Positions 11,539 through 22,148 of a stretch of 64,000 nucleotides of DNA are shown here, piece by piece (position 1 is the first letter of the stretch; each line of letters begins with the position of its first letter). The stretch is from assembly GCA_003971905.1 (NCBI GenBank), contig RSEE01000026.1, positions 248,001 through 312,000 on the forward strand. The letters are read 5' to 3'. Position numbers and translations under genes: made by a program. Source of the DNA: Moniliella sp. 'wahieum' (Eukaryota; Basidiomycota; Moniliellomycetes; Moniliellales; Moniliellaceae). The notes below the pieces were generated by a model. The model saw only the letters and a list, made by a program, of their open reading frames with translations, made no database searches and had not been told where the DNA came from.

Positions 11539-12477
11539 CGACTTGGATAATAGGAGGGGGGCTTCCCCAGTGTATGTGGTTAAACGGGCGTAAGAGTTAT
11601 CGCCTCTGTCAATGACTTCCGAAGATGCAGTATCAGATAGGAACGACAAGGTCGGGCAGATATCTCACAAGAGGGAGGTCCACAATAAACATGGTAAGGC
11701 ATAGGGAATAGATGCATCGTGCAAGAAAAATGTAGCATGAGAGAAACGACGAACCGGCCATCCATTCATTCCGGATACAATACCTGGGGGGTATGAAGGT
11801 CAAAGTGTAGTGCGCTGCCTTTTGGGATATGCGGTCAGCCGCACATCAAAGGACAGCCTTACGCTTCCAGCAAGATAATTTCTCCCACTCTGGATCAGCA
11901 CCTGAGGGGATAGTCTGAACCGTGCTGGGACACGCCGAGAAAGACTGTGGGGAAAGGTCAGAGAGTGGGAAAGTGCTCCGGGTAGTAGTCCTGCGGTTCA
12001 AGGGACAACAGCAGAGCCGTTGGAATAGTATATTGCTGAACCGCCGAACTTTACGGAGGACGTTGAGGATGCTGGACCTATGGAGGACATTGAATAGGCA
12101 GGCGTGAAGATTGAAGGCTGGAGTGTTGGGAACACTCGTGGATCATTCGGGATCATTGCAAATCAGTCTTCAGACCAAAGGCGTGAAGGCGAAGTGGTGA
12201 GTGGTGGCCGGTGAGCCCGGTGAGCCGCATGATGTTTTCAAGCAAAAAAATAATCGACGGCGATAATCGATAAGACTTCACTCTTCGCTCGTAATCGATA
12301 GGTGACCGGTAACCGGGGGTAACCAGCAACCCTCCATCAGTGCACCTACCAGCGGAACTGGCGGAATAGGGCAATTAAGCGCCATGCGCCACCACGTCAA
12401 GTTGGCTTGTGCCCAGCCAAATGAGGCCGAGAGGCTGAGCCGCCATCGTCGCTGCTCTTGCTCCACCGTCTGCCGCC
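11539..12477. other. Intergenic region, possible small minus-strand coding stretch
   Basis: Minus-strand reading between about 12084 and 11800 gives a fairly long open stretch beginning MSSIGPASSTSSVKFGGSA that needs one shift. It is not recognised and may be chance. At 12168-12201 there is a ~33-bp segment repeated at 42347-42376. The final ~200 bp upstream of 12478 are ATCGAT- and GGTGACCGG-rich. Confidence 0.4.
12168..12201 (+). repeat. Dispersed short repeat, copy 1
   Basis: Core GGCGTGAAGGC-AAGTGGTGAG preceded by CTTCAGAC. A near-identical copy lies at 42347-42376, where it is part of a local degenerate duplication. Confidence 0.6.
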
Positions 12478-12906
12478 ATGTCCTCTGATGCCGCCCGCGT
12501 TGAGCGTCAAATCTCGATTCAATCTGGGGTTGTCAAGCGCCTAACCAGGAGGGTGGGTTACTACAAGTCGGAATCCGCTTCTGAGCAAGCCACGCTGGCA
12601 AGTGGGAACAAGGGGGATACGATGAGCCCAAGCTTCGTCAGCAACGCACCGTTGTCGCCCAAGCGCGCGCCATGATCCCCGACACTGCGCAACGACTTGA
12701 GGCGGCTGTTACTAACATCAAGACTCTTCTAGTACGTTCCAGTTTACTTCTTTTGTCGCCCAAGCTGACTGCCATTTCTACTGGCCTCCACAGGACAATT
12801 CTGTTGCGGACCCTGCCGTGGCGAAAGTGAAGCGGTGGCCAACGCGACACAACTCCTTGCGACGGCCGAGGCCGTGCTCAAGGAGCATGCAACGTCCAGT
12901 TCTTGA
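12478..12906 (+). CDS. RBL2: Tubulin-binding cofactor A
   Basis: Chaperone that captures free beta-tubulin (TBCA/Rbl2 family, three-helix bundle). The ATG at 12478 gives MSSDAARVERQISIQSGVVK and RLTRRVGYYKSES, matching the family's first helix (xxxIKTGVVKRLxKE). After one shift near 12610 it continues YDEPKLRQQRTVVAQARAMI and PDTAQRLEAAVTNIKTLL. A 62-nt intron (12732-12793) follows, then DNSVADPAV, one shift, and EAVANATQLLATAEAVLKE, ending at TGA 12906. Total is about 120 residues, as usual for TBCA. Confidence 0.9.
12732..12793 (+). other. Intron of the tubulin cofactor A gene
   Basis: GTACGT donor, GCTGAC branch site and TCCACAG acceptor. It joins KTLL to DNSVADP. Confidence 0.8.
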
Positions 12907-13340
12907 ATCCTTGCTCATTGTTGCCATGGCTGGGAACTTATTTTTGCACGAGTTGTGTTGTGAGCTCCTTCACAACTTGCCGTGCCTGCAATTATGTGAT
13001 TAACCCATTGTGGGGAAGCTAGGCTCACACAGAGTATAACTTTGGAAGGCAGAAGCATCGCCTATAACCAGCTGAGGCACACGCGCAAGGACAATAGTGG
13101 AAGGATGATGCATAAAATACACGTTGCAGAGCAGGAAAGGAGGAGGAAAGAGCCAGGTAAAGGCGAAGACGCTGTGTAGAGCAGAGTGAAGTCAGCACCA
13201 TCGTTCAATGAGCACACACGCAAACGGCAAGAGGGATCAGACAAGAATTTGTCGCCAAGGTAACCGTGAAAAGGGCCTCAGTAGTCTAACATGTATGATA
13301 AAAAACATCATAGAAAGGATGGGCCCGAGTGCAGCAATTA
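12907..13340. other. Intergenic region, nothing recognised
   Basis: 3' flanks of TBCA and of the small membrane protein gene. No repeat or RNA gene seen. Confidence 0.6.
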
Positions 13341-13697
13341 TCAAACGTACGGGTAATAACAATGGCAACCTGTGCGCTGCTTGAGTGGGTGACCCAAATA
13401 GACACAGAGGGTCCGAGGTGACACGTTACTTGCTAGGGGCAATTTCGATCCGCGATGCCTTGCAGCTGACGATAGGGGTACCTTTTCCCCGGCTTGACAT
13501 GGAAGCGGCGCACGGATCACTTGCTGTTCTCGATCGTCGAGAGCCACTTGTCCGTGGCCCAAGGGCCGGGCAGGGCATGGCAGTGCGGGTGAGGCAGCCA
13601 CCACACCCACAGCAGCAACAAACGTAGCGCCGAACACAAGACTGGTCACAGCACGTTTATTACGCGGCTTGGTGGCTAACCGCAAGAAAGAAGTCAT
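13341..13697 (-). CDS. Small one-pass membrane protein, possibly mitochondrial
   Basis: Not recognised. A minus-strand ATG at 13697 gives MTSFLRLATKPRNKRAVTSL, then a hydrophobic segment VFGATFVAAVGVVAA (residues about 20-35). The basic N-terminus plus single membrane span resembles small inner-mitochondrial-membrane assembly factors. The part after the span differs by frame. The open frame runs to 13341 (118 codons), but a one-base shift after the span would end the protein near 13434 with a Ser/Arg-rich tail (GKGTPIVSCKASRIEIAPSK). An AACCCTA motif lies about 65 bp upstream of the ATG. Function unknown. Confidence 0.45.
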   Translation of the reverse strand: MTSFLRLATKPRNKRAVTSLVFGATFVAAVGVVAASPALPCPARPLGHGQVALDDREQQVIRAPLPCQAGEKVPLSSAARHRGSKLPLASNVSPRTLCVYLGHPLKQRTGCHCYYPYV

Positions 13698-15302
13698 GGT
13701 CGAAAAGGTGGTTGTGGTTAGTCAAAGGCGAGTCGAAAAGTGCTCTTCCTACGCCTGAAAACCAATAACCCTACTGTGCATCTTAGTAATGCGCAATTGA
13801 TTGGTCAGCCGGTCAGCTCGGAAAAATGGAAAGGATACCGCCAATCATCGATTGTTAATGGTTAATGGTCGGTGACCGGTGATCACACGATCAATCTTTC
13901 ACGTTTCAAACTTCAATCCTACATTTTCATGCCATGCTTTTCCTGTTTCTCCGCATCTGTGTTGGACGTTCATTTTAAGTTCATAAACGGCCCCACGCCC
14001 CACGCTGATAGCATTTTGCTGTGTTTTATACTTGGCCGAATGTATGTGGGGGATGGGGGGGCATGGGTCCCATCCAGGGCCACGATTCCTCACTAGTCAC
14101 TTCTCTAAAAGAATTCATTTCCTGTGAATTGTTCCTCTCTCCCTCTCCGTCACATCCCCATCAGAACCCTGGCCGCTTTCAAAAAACCGTCTCATCACAG
14201 GAGGTCAGAAGAGGCTTGAGGCGAGGGAAACGATATAGTCTTCGAGACAAAAGGTCGTTGGGAAATGTAGGAAGTGCTCATTGAGAAGAACCAAGAGAAC
14301 AGGCCATGGAACAAGTCAGGTGGGAAGCGAAAAGAGCCAAAGGTCCGTCAGGAAAATAACGGGGAAAAGAGGGAGGAAAGACCAGTATTATCTATTGTAT
14401 GATGTTGATGCCGCCTCTTGTTGGGGCGATGCCCCAATCACCCCTCTCTTATCCGCCCAGACTCTCCAACTGTGCTCCCCGGTACCCTCCGATATATATA
14501 ACCCTACCCTTCTCACAACCTCCTGTACCTCTCCTCAGAACCACATCCTCTATTCTCCTCCTTCTTCAGCACCTCTTCTTCCTCTAGGCTTCTATCGCGG
14601 GCGAAGTCGGGCTGGCAAGCCCTGTCGAGCTTGCGCGCACCCTTTGCCTTCCTAACCTCGTCCCCAGGTTGGTCATCCTGGTCATCGGGAAATCCGGTCT
14701 GATCCGATCTCTGCTGAAGCGCTGAGTCCCGCCTGCTCATCGATAGGGCTCGCTCCCAAATCCAATCCAGTTAGCGTCCCCACCCGTGCCATCACCGGTT
14801 CTACGCATCCGCGCGACAATAATAGTCTCCTCCCCAGTGAATTGGTAACCACCGCGTGGCCACACCGAATCGTCAGTATCCTACTTTGAGGCCATAGTCG
14901 CTCCGTTCTCTTTTACGTTACCTGTCTAGGTGGTCCGTGCGGCAACTCTCCCCCTGTTTTCCCTTGTCCCAAGTTCTTCCTCAATTGCGTTGTTTCTCTA
15001 TGAGACCCTGTATTTAGCAATGGTTCGTGGTTTCCCCCACGGCTCATTGGTGTTTCCCCCCTAATGCCCTCGCCAATTCACCAACCCAGTACGGGCAACT
15101 TCCCCTTTTATTTGATCCTGCGCTTAATTCCCGACCTCGTCTTCCAGCTCTCCGTCCTTCACAGTCAACCCAGTTCGCGTGTTCCCTCCACTTGCCATGT
15201 CGAAGCTCAGCTCAGTTTAACCGCGTGTAATCCCCCTTCCGCAGCTACGCCACCCCCAGTCCCAGTCGAGATCCACTTCTGGCACTGTTTGTCCGCCGCT
15301 GT
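13698..15302. other. Gene-poor region with promoter-like and Ser/Pro-rich open stretches
   Basis: Contains ATCGATTGTTAATGG-type words near 13845. A TATA-like GATATATATAACCC at about 14488-14501 is followed by a pyrimidine-rich leader (14500-14590), resembling a promoter. Plus-strand open stretches from about 14548 to 14888 and 15064-15351 encode Ser/Pro-rich, low-complexity peptides. They could belong to a fragmented disordered-protein gene, but no domain is recognised. Confidence 0.4.
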
Positions 15303-15684
15303 GGGCTTCAGGCACGTTACTACTACCCAACGCAGTGCTGAGGAGCCTTAACAGGCTTGCAAACGCTTCTGATATGCGCCGAGAGGCCTCTTCCTGTCCC
15401 TAGCCCGGCTCGGACCCACCAATCAGCCCAAGTACGTAAATACCGTGAGTCGACCTTAGGGAATCCAAGGGATTGTACCTGCCACGGCGGGCGCCGCCAG
15501 GGGGCCCGCCCTGGGGTTTTGGGGTGCAATCCCTTAGGCGACGGTAGGCGGTAGTTTCGGGCTTGGGCTGGTTGGTCTACCCGAGCGGAGCTAGGGACGA
15601 GGAGAGGCCTTTGGTGGGGCGGCCCCTCTTGTGGCAAGGCTGCGTCTGCACCGGCTTGGGCCGTAGTAACGTGTCTGAAGCCTC
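15303..15684. repeat. Imperfect foldback (inverted repeat), arms about 185 bp
   Basis: The left arm begins GGGCTTCAGGCACGTTACTA (15303). The right arm ends with its diverged reverse complement TAGTAACGTGTCTGAAGCC (about 15664-15682). Inside, AGAGGCCTCTTCCTGTCCCT (15382-) mirrors AGGGACGAGGAGAGGCCT (15592-15610). CACCAATCAGCCCAAG mirrors CTTGGGCTGGTTGGT, and AAGGGATTG (15467-) mirrors CAATCCCTT (15526-). The centre (15485-15515) is GC-rich and itself palindromic. Both arms, read inward, encode a similar peptide start (GFRHVTT-Q), so the arms arose by inverted duplication. Confidence 0.75.
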
Positions 15685-16843
15685 CAACAGGGCTTAGGGA
15701 TGGGAGGAGGCAGAGGGGGACAAACATTGCCTCAACTGAGACTGGAAATCGGCGCGGCCAGAGGAGGGCTCGCGCGGCTGGACTGACGGATTGCTGGAAG
15801 ACGAGCTAGGAGTAGAAGTCGGACCCTAACAAGAGGAGGCTGCCTGTACTGGATCAATTGACTGGAAAACGGGAAGGAGTCGGACAGGATAGGCTAGAGG
15901 GGTAGACGGGGGGTTGACGAGAATGGAAGGTGGGGGAAAGAATCCCCATCAACCAGGGGTACAGGGAAGATCAAAAGGGAAACGGATACAAGAGGGGGCG
16001 TAGAAAGGAAGACACGTCAAAAGCGGGGTGGTCGCCGCAGGCGCGACCGAGAAAGGAAAGGAAACGGGGACGGGGCGACAGTCGTCGCGACGACATGGGA
16101 AGCTCTCGGCGGCCTTATTTAGGTTAGCCAACTTGGACTTGGGCGGGGGGGGGCGACTATACTGTCGCGCGGGTGCATGGCCCTTCGGGCCACTGTACTT
16201 AATTTAGCCAACCATCATCACACTGGTTAGCCTGCGGGGTACGCTCTACTGAAAATATGCGCGGAGCACAGGCGGGCCTTAGCTTGGATCGGACCATCTC
16301 GAGTCTGCCGCAGCCCTTGACATGTGACAGTACCCCTAAATAGCCCCTCCCCGGCAGGCCCCCTGGCGGCGACCGCCCGTGACAAAACTTCTTTCCATTG
16401 GTATTCCATTCGTATTCAGCGCAATAGTGTATACGATCAGCTTCACCCATTGCCCGCGCAACAAAACCGAGCATCGAGAAGATCTAAGGGATTTAATATG
16501 TAAGACCTAGATATCCTAAAAGATCTAACAACAGTAGGTTGAATGTTCGTTGGCCCGGTAGTTCAGGGTTCAGCCTGAAATCAGACGGAGTTAGTGGCTT
16601 TTTGTGAACTCCGTGAGGGGCATCCCATGGTATCCCCCGGCATTCCAATCAGTAATCGGTAATCATATTGATCGATCATGTCGATCATCGACACTATAAA
16701 TGATAAAAGTCCAGGGTCCTCCCTGGTATAGTTACGCGCAGCGTTGCGCATTTTATATGGATCCCGTCGGTCGCCACAGTTACCATTGTAGCTACTAGTT
16801 GCAAGTATAGTTAGCGGGTTTTACCGTCGGTTACCTTGGACTG
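15685..16843. other. Gene-poor region, part of the repeat island
   Basis: Purine-rich (GGGAAAGA-type) from 15720 to 16100. A segment at about 16351-16366 (GGCCCCCTGGCGGCG) matches the reverse complement of the foldback centre. CTTATTTAGGTTAGCC at ~16114 and ACTTAATTTAGCCAACC at ~16196 are related words. 16660-16700 is ATCGATCAT-rich. No gene recognised. Confidence 0.5.
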
Positions 16844-17010
16844 TGTTGAGCCATCAGGTGGCTCGTGCTTTGGCCAATGCCCCTTCAGCTCCTCAGGCCT
16901 GGGAGTTCCGTTGTTTTCCCTCTCCTGTTTTTCCTTGTTCCGCAGCTTAGCCCCTGGTGACGACTCGCCGCCTGATGTTCCTCTGTAGGCGTTGCTGGTT
17001 GGCTTAGACC
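16844..17010 (+). repeat. Dispersed ~170-bp repeat, copy A
   Basis: Matches the reverse complement of 52252-52433 at roughly 85-90 percent by eye. Both share TGTTGAG-CATC, GGTGGCTCGTGCTTTGGCCA, CCTCAGGCCTG-GAGTTCCG, TTTTTCCTTGTTCCGCAGCT and TAGCCCCTGGTG-CGACTC, ending at GGCTTAGACC. It contains two intron-acceptor-like sites (TTCCGCAG, CTCTGTAG), so it may derive from a spliced gene. It ends exactly where the telomere-like palindrome begins. Confidence 0.8.
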
Positions 17011-17030
17011 TTAGGGTTAGCTAACCCTAA
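17011..17030. repeat. Telomere-like perfect palindrome
   Basis: TTAGGGTTAGCTAACCCTAA, a 20-bp exact palindrome made of TTAGGG-type units meeting head to head, followed by CCCTTAAGG. It sits between the 16844-17010 dispersed repeat and the AAGGCTGGGACAGGG repeat. Confidence 0.8.
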
Positions 17031-17033
17031 CCC

Positions 17034-17112
17034 TTAAGGCTGGGACAGGGAAACGCTACGCCTAAACCGACCCGTTCATCTTGCATGTGTTACATGGTAG
17101 CGCCAAAGGATC
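17034..17112 (+). repeat. AAGGCTGGGACAGGG dispersed repeat, copy 1
   Basis: TTAAGGCTGGGACAGGG, AAACGCTACG-CTAAACCG and CCGTTCATCTT-C-TG-GTTAC align over about 75 bp with the copy at 18188-18273. A shorter third copy lies at 22149-22190. Confidence 0.75.
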
Positions 17113-18187
17113 AGTACGGTGTACTCACAGTGCACTCAGTACTCAGAAGAGCCACAAAGTGTGGCGTCACGGCATGTCTGAGTTGGGATGCTCGCAATAA
17201 AGTGCTAAAATTTAGCCACCCCAAAGCGCTCACGCGCTGAGGCTCAGCCGCCTCGTGTCATCGATGTCACCATGTCACCATGTCATATCTGTCACACGCT
17301 TCACATATCACACGATGTGTCACGCGTGTCAAGCTCCATTGTCCTGCGCGTTATCGATCAGCGCTCAGCCACTCATCGATCATCGATCATCTGTCACCGG
17401 GTCACCCGTCACATGTTATGCATGTTATGCATGTCATTAACATTTGTCACATGCTGTGTCGCAGACTTGTTTGTGCGGCACGTCCAAACAAAAAGATACG
17501 GGGTAATCGAAATCCATCTAAACGACCTAAACGATGAACGATAGATCGATAAGGCGGCAACACCAGTAATACATACTGGCGTAACGAATGAGATATTCTT
17601 CAAGAGCGTATGCGTTGAACGTTGCACGTCGTCGAACGTTGAGATCGAGTCGCGATTAGCCGATACTTTTTCAAGCGTGCATTAGGTAGCACAATCCACA
17701 GCACTACTCTCAGTACCCAGTCTGAGGTGAGGCGTCAGGCCTCAGCAGTGTATGTTCTAAGATTCTTTTCAGAAAACATATATGAAGCAGAGTTCTACGT
17801 TTATGCATGTCAAAAGGCTTCCCAGATATCCCCTTCTGCTCCGGACTCATGCAGTACTTGTAGTCACTAGTATAGTCACTAGAGTCAGTAGTATAGTCAC
17901 TAGAGTCACTAGTATAGTTACTAGTTACTGTGTTATAGGTTGCGAAAGCGGTGAAAAGGGTTGTCGATCAGTAAATCTATTAGAAACCTGTGTAATATGG
18001 TGCATGTCGTACATAAAAACCGGATACCCCACTGCCAAGGTCAATCCGGACTTTTAGAGAAGATGTATGTAGAGACGAGAAAACACCGTTGTTTGTACAC
18101 AAGCGAAACAAAAAGCCTTATTGCAGAGAGCGTGATTGTGCCACTGCATTGAGGCAGCTCGGTAACTAAGAGAGCCTCCTACGTTGC
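17113..18187. other. Repeat-rich gene-poor stretch
   Basis: No gene recognised. 17255-17460 is filled with TGTCAC, CATGTCAC, GATCATCGATCA and ATGCATGTTATGC words. 17861-17930 is an irregular tandem array of GTCACTAGTATA/GTCACTAGA units. Short open frames here have word-repeat composition and match nothing. Confidence 0.6.
17861..17930 (+). repeat. Irregular tandem repeat of GTCACTAGTATA / GTCACTAGA
   Basis: Five or six units of TAGTCACTAG-type sequence separated by TATA or AG. The core CTAGTCACTAG-like words also occur near 4510, 24080, 35800 and 42640. Confidence 0.75.
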
Positions 18188-18273
18188 GTCCATATCATTG
18201 ACAGAGCTTAAGGCTGGGACAGGGGGAACGCTACGTCTAAACCGAACCGTTCATCTTACGGGGGTTACTTGGA
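18188..18273 (+). repeat. AAGGCTGGGACAGGG dispersed repeat, copy 2
   Basis: Begins TCCATATCATTGACAGAGCT, shared with copy 3 at 22149. It continues TAAGGCTGGGACAGGG and CTACGTCTAAACCG-ACCGTTC, shared with copy 1. Confidence 0.8.
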
Positions 18274-19111
18274 AGCACCGCCAAGGTCAGGGAACCAGGC
18301 GGTTCGCCAGGATACTACACATCTATGTGGGTACTCGGCAATCGAGCAATAACGCGAACGCCTGGGTTGCGTTACGCATCATTTCACTTCATATTACTCC
18401 CCTGTCCGATCGCCAGGAGTAACCTGTAAGCCGAGGGAGTATTCTCGTTATAATCAGTATACAAACATGTGACAATGGGGATAGAGAAGACCCTCCTCGG
18501 ACTCATGGGCTCCATGGAATGTGGATAGTCTCGCGCCCACTCTACCTTCAAGCTTCAACCCACACTCTACCTTCAACAACCGCGCAAACACTATTGTCAT
18601 GTATGTACCTGTCCTACTGATATGACCCCATTGTCTTCATCGCTTCAAAAAGGTTCTGTAATCATGATCGACTTTCGCGTGAAGGTGACTAAGATCGTAC
18701 TAAGAGGAGAAAACCCCGTGCCCATAGTGCCCCCCCACCCCCCTCAACAGATACTGCTATTGCATCATCGCGATTGTTTACCACACGAGCATTCCTATCT
18801 AGCCGATGTCTGTAGCCATCTGGAATGATTAATTGTGGGATGCAGCTGAGGCCCACCGCTCACACGCATCATAGATAGACCAGTAACAAGACGTACTATT
18901 CACAATCAATAGTAGCCGCGTTTTGTGGTGTTTAAAACACTACAACGCTATAGGTGTACAGGATAAGTCGCAGGACCGCCAAACAAGTATTTAAAGCCCC
19001 CTCCTCTCCGGCGTCGCAACCGTTTTCCCACCACCACCCTCGCCTCACTCTCCCTGAACACGACAAACCCTCTTCCTTCCCTTGTATTTTGCCTTTGCCC
19101 GCTTTTTTACC
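18274..19111. other. Gene-poor stretch and promoter of the secreted-protein gene
   Basis: No gene recognised. A local direct repeat CACTCTACCTTCAA occurs twice near 18537-18575. The last 150 bp (from 18960) are pyrimidine-rich and probably carry the leader of the gene at 19112; GTATTTAAAGCC at about 18988 is TATA-like. Confidence 0.5.
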
Positions 19112-19727
19112 ATGAAGTTCCTCTCTCTCGCTGCCTTTGCTGCCCTCGCCATCACGGCCGTCTCGGCAGCTTCTACTGGGAACCGCGCAATGGTTGCCGA
19201 GGCTCGCGCCCTGCAGGCGCAACCCCGCGCCTCTTCTGGCTTTGTGCCTGTTGCACGTCGTGGCGACGCCCCCACGGGTGTGTTGCAGAATGTGGGCCAG
19301 CTCGTTTCTCTCATTGAGAAGGGTCTTGGAATTACCGCACTCGAAAATCAGATTGACCAGACCCTCGGTGGCTCTCTCGTATGTTACGCCTCCTTGATCT
19401 CTAAAGAGAACGCGCTAACCCCTTTCTCAATCTAGACCCAAATTGAAAACACCCTTGGTCTGACCCAGGCTGAGAAATCCCTCGGCCTAACCCAGGGCAC
19501 GCTGCCGGATGGTGTGATCGAAAAGCTCGGCAACCTGATTAAGTACATCGATAATGCCCTCGGTATGTTCAACCCTTGCCTTCTCCACTTTCATTACTGA
19601 CTTTATATGGATCACAGGCGTCACCACTCTCGAGGACAAGCTTAACGGCCTGCTGGGTGGCACCGTGAGCGAGATCGAGGACAAGCTCGGCCTCAGCTAC
19701 CTCTTGCAGCAGCTCGGCATTGAGTAA
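19112..19727 (+). CDS. Small secreted protein (167 aa), candidate effector
   Basis: Three exons (19112-19378, 19436-19562, 19618-19727) join in phase to 167 residues with no frameshift. The N-terminus MKFLSLAAFAALAITAVSA is a textbook signal peptide with cleavage near residue 19-20. The mature protein begins Ala/Arg/Gln-rich and includes VARRGDAP, a possible processing site. It then becomes a run of amphipathic repeats centred on IE--LGLT / LE-KL-GLLGG (LENQIDQTLGG, IENTLGLTQ, EKSLGLTQGTL, IEDKLGLSY), likely helical. There are no cysteines in the mature part. No known family is recognised. It is the only convincing gene in a gene-poor, repeat-rich island of about 13 kb, a setting common for fungal effectors. 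That role is inference. Confidence 0.85.
19379..19435 (+). other. Intron 1 of the secreted-protein gene
   Basis: 57 nt, GTATGT donor, CGCTAAC branch, TCTAG acceptor, phase 0. Confidence 0.9.
19563..19617 (+). other. Intron 2 of the secreted-protein gene
   Basis: 55 nt, GTATGT donor, ACTGAC branch, CACAG acceptor, phase 1. Confidence 0.9.
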
Positions 19728-22148
19728 TGCTTACCGGCACTTCTATTCTCGTTCAATCACGCCTGTGGCGTCCATTTGCTGATCTTACAGGGCTGACAGC
19801 TACTATGGATGGAGGTTGCTACTGTGTTAATGTCCCTTATTATTCTACTTTTTAAAAACAAAACCTGGTCTTTTTGTAACAGCGGGGCTAAGCGAGGGAG
19901 ACCACAAGGTCATGGTAGAGATGGGGGATTGCCAAGCTGATTCGCGGTAGGAACAAGCGGCATCTGGTCGAGAAAACAGAAGCAAAAGGGAAGGGGGAAG
20001 GGACCGATACCAGGGAGGCAGAATTGGAAATTGGAGGGAGCTCAATCTCCGTCATAGCCTTCTATGTGGTATAAACATATCGTAACACACACGCCGCGTG
20101 GTATACATCAGTTACAGCATGTATATACTGTTTCCGGTGAAATGCCGGAAAGGGTTTAGTCCGTGGCATCCATTCTTGGACCGTATCTTTCCTCTCGATG
20201 TATGACCAGGACCACTACATCCTGCTGTTCATGGACCCACTTATGACAACGTTCAATGCGCTTCCATGTGAGCAAAAAGAATAAGAGACCTCACGTATCC
20301 ATCCAAGGCTTGAGAGGTGCAAGCGATTGTAAAGCACAGTTTCCTTCTACATAATTCTTCTCTCTGTCTTCTATGTATATATGCTGCCACCTGTGCGACC
20401 TGCAACTTCTGAAAATTATAGAGGCACTGCCGCCACTGCAATGGAGAAAATGAGGAAGCGAGAGAACTATAATGCAGGAGGTCGCGTCTTTTGAGAGGGA
20501 GGGGGTCCTCTCGGCATTCCCGTTTGAAGTCACTATAGAGAGCTGGGTGGGGTTGCCGCTGACGCACACATTCCAATGCTCACGAAATCACCATGGCACT
20601 TATTTGGCGACGTGTAGCAAGACGCACAGAAAACGGTAGGTGTTTGGACCCAAAAAGACATGCCCGGATCACAGTGTCGAGCCTGTTGATCTCCACTGTT
20701 TTCTCGCGCCGTGGCCCACATCATGTTGGCTTATACATCGTTGAGAGACAATGAAGCTTTTCGTGCTTATAAAAGACTGGCTGAGGAATGAGGTCCAGCT
20801 ACATGCAGTGTAGCTGCACAAAACAAACCCCCACCATGGCTCACATACGCAACGGTGTCTTTTATAAAACGCCTGCCTTTTTGGGGCCTCTTATTCTACC
20901 TGCTGGGTTCTATTATGTGGTGATTTTCACTGGCTAGTGCACTCTCATATGTGACTACATGTTATAGAGTCAACTTTACTAACCCAAGTCTGTTCATGTT
21001 TTCTTACAACATCTCCATTGATCATCATGATGCACGAGAGATGCCGCACATCTTTTTCAAACAGTTCCGTTAATGGCCGTTCCAATCGCATTTGTGATTA
21101 CATGAACAAAAAGACGTCCGCATCTTTATATAACATGTTCCATGGTCCACCGTTCCATATATGGGCGCAGATGGAGGGTGTGGGAGGAGAGCTGTGGTTA
21201 TTACGCCATGGGCTGTTCTTTGCGCCCCGTTGACTCAGAAATACTAATGCACGGTTGACTTCTACCGTAATCGTATGCAGATTAGAGATGTTTCATATCT
21301 TCGTCCTGGCTCACACGTCTTCCAAGCTCATTATTCGTATCAGTCTACGCGCCCTATACATCTGGTTTAGAAGCGATAATGGCGGGAGGCAGAGCGTCCC
21401 CACCACCTGCTAGTGACCCCACTGTGGTCTTCTATATATAATTGGGTTTTGGCATGAGCAAGAAACACCACACACGCCACGGGAGCGACCCTGACAGCAT
21501 CAGCGTTTCTATATAATAGTGTCTCTGTTATAAGTGTTCTATGTGTAGAGATGCCATGAATTCAGAATGCACTAGTAAGAGAGACGTATATATGCCTCTT
21601 CTATATTACCGTGTATAAACAACACTCGCCCGCTTTTTTGATAGTACACACCTTCAATTTGATCTTCACTCTCTCGTCGCATGCCAAAATGTATTACAGG
21701 GCTTGTGACATTTACAGGATATCATAAGAGCAATTAGGGAGAGCAACCAACTTGCCGACTATACTATACTATTCTACGTCCCCCCCGGTGTTCATACATG
21801 GTCGTATTTACGTGTGGTCTCTTATACTTCTTTTTCTCCTTAGCAGTGGCAGGACTCCGTATCTCTGTCAGTCCGTCACTTTTTTCACCTTTACTGAATG
21901 CGGTGTATAGAATGTGAGGCAGGCATGGATAGAGGCATGGTAATTCACAACCAACATCAACACAGGAAAGCCGCTGGATCACTTCCTAACCTCAAACAAA
22001 GGATTGAAGCTGGTCCTTGGGCGAGCGACGGGGGGAGCCAAACATATCGGGGTGGGCTTTCAAAATGCACCGTTATTGAGCTTGCCAGCATCCTGTTTCC
22101 AGCAAAAGTCCGTACATAGTTACGAGGCCCTTTGGGCCTCATATACTG
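19728..22148. other. Gene-poor AT-richer region
   Basis: No gene recognised. It is rich in TATATA- and TATAAA-like words (for example 20380, 20768, 20862, 21433, 21512, 21586). Open frames are short and unlike known proteins. This stretch is noticeably richer in A+T than the coding regions on either side. Confidence 0.55.

Noticed and set aside
14281-14655. 124-codon open frame after 14281
   Set aside because: Leads into a pyrimidine-rich promoter-like tract; the translation is low-complexity and matches nothing.
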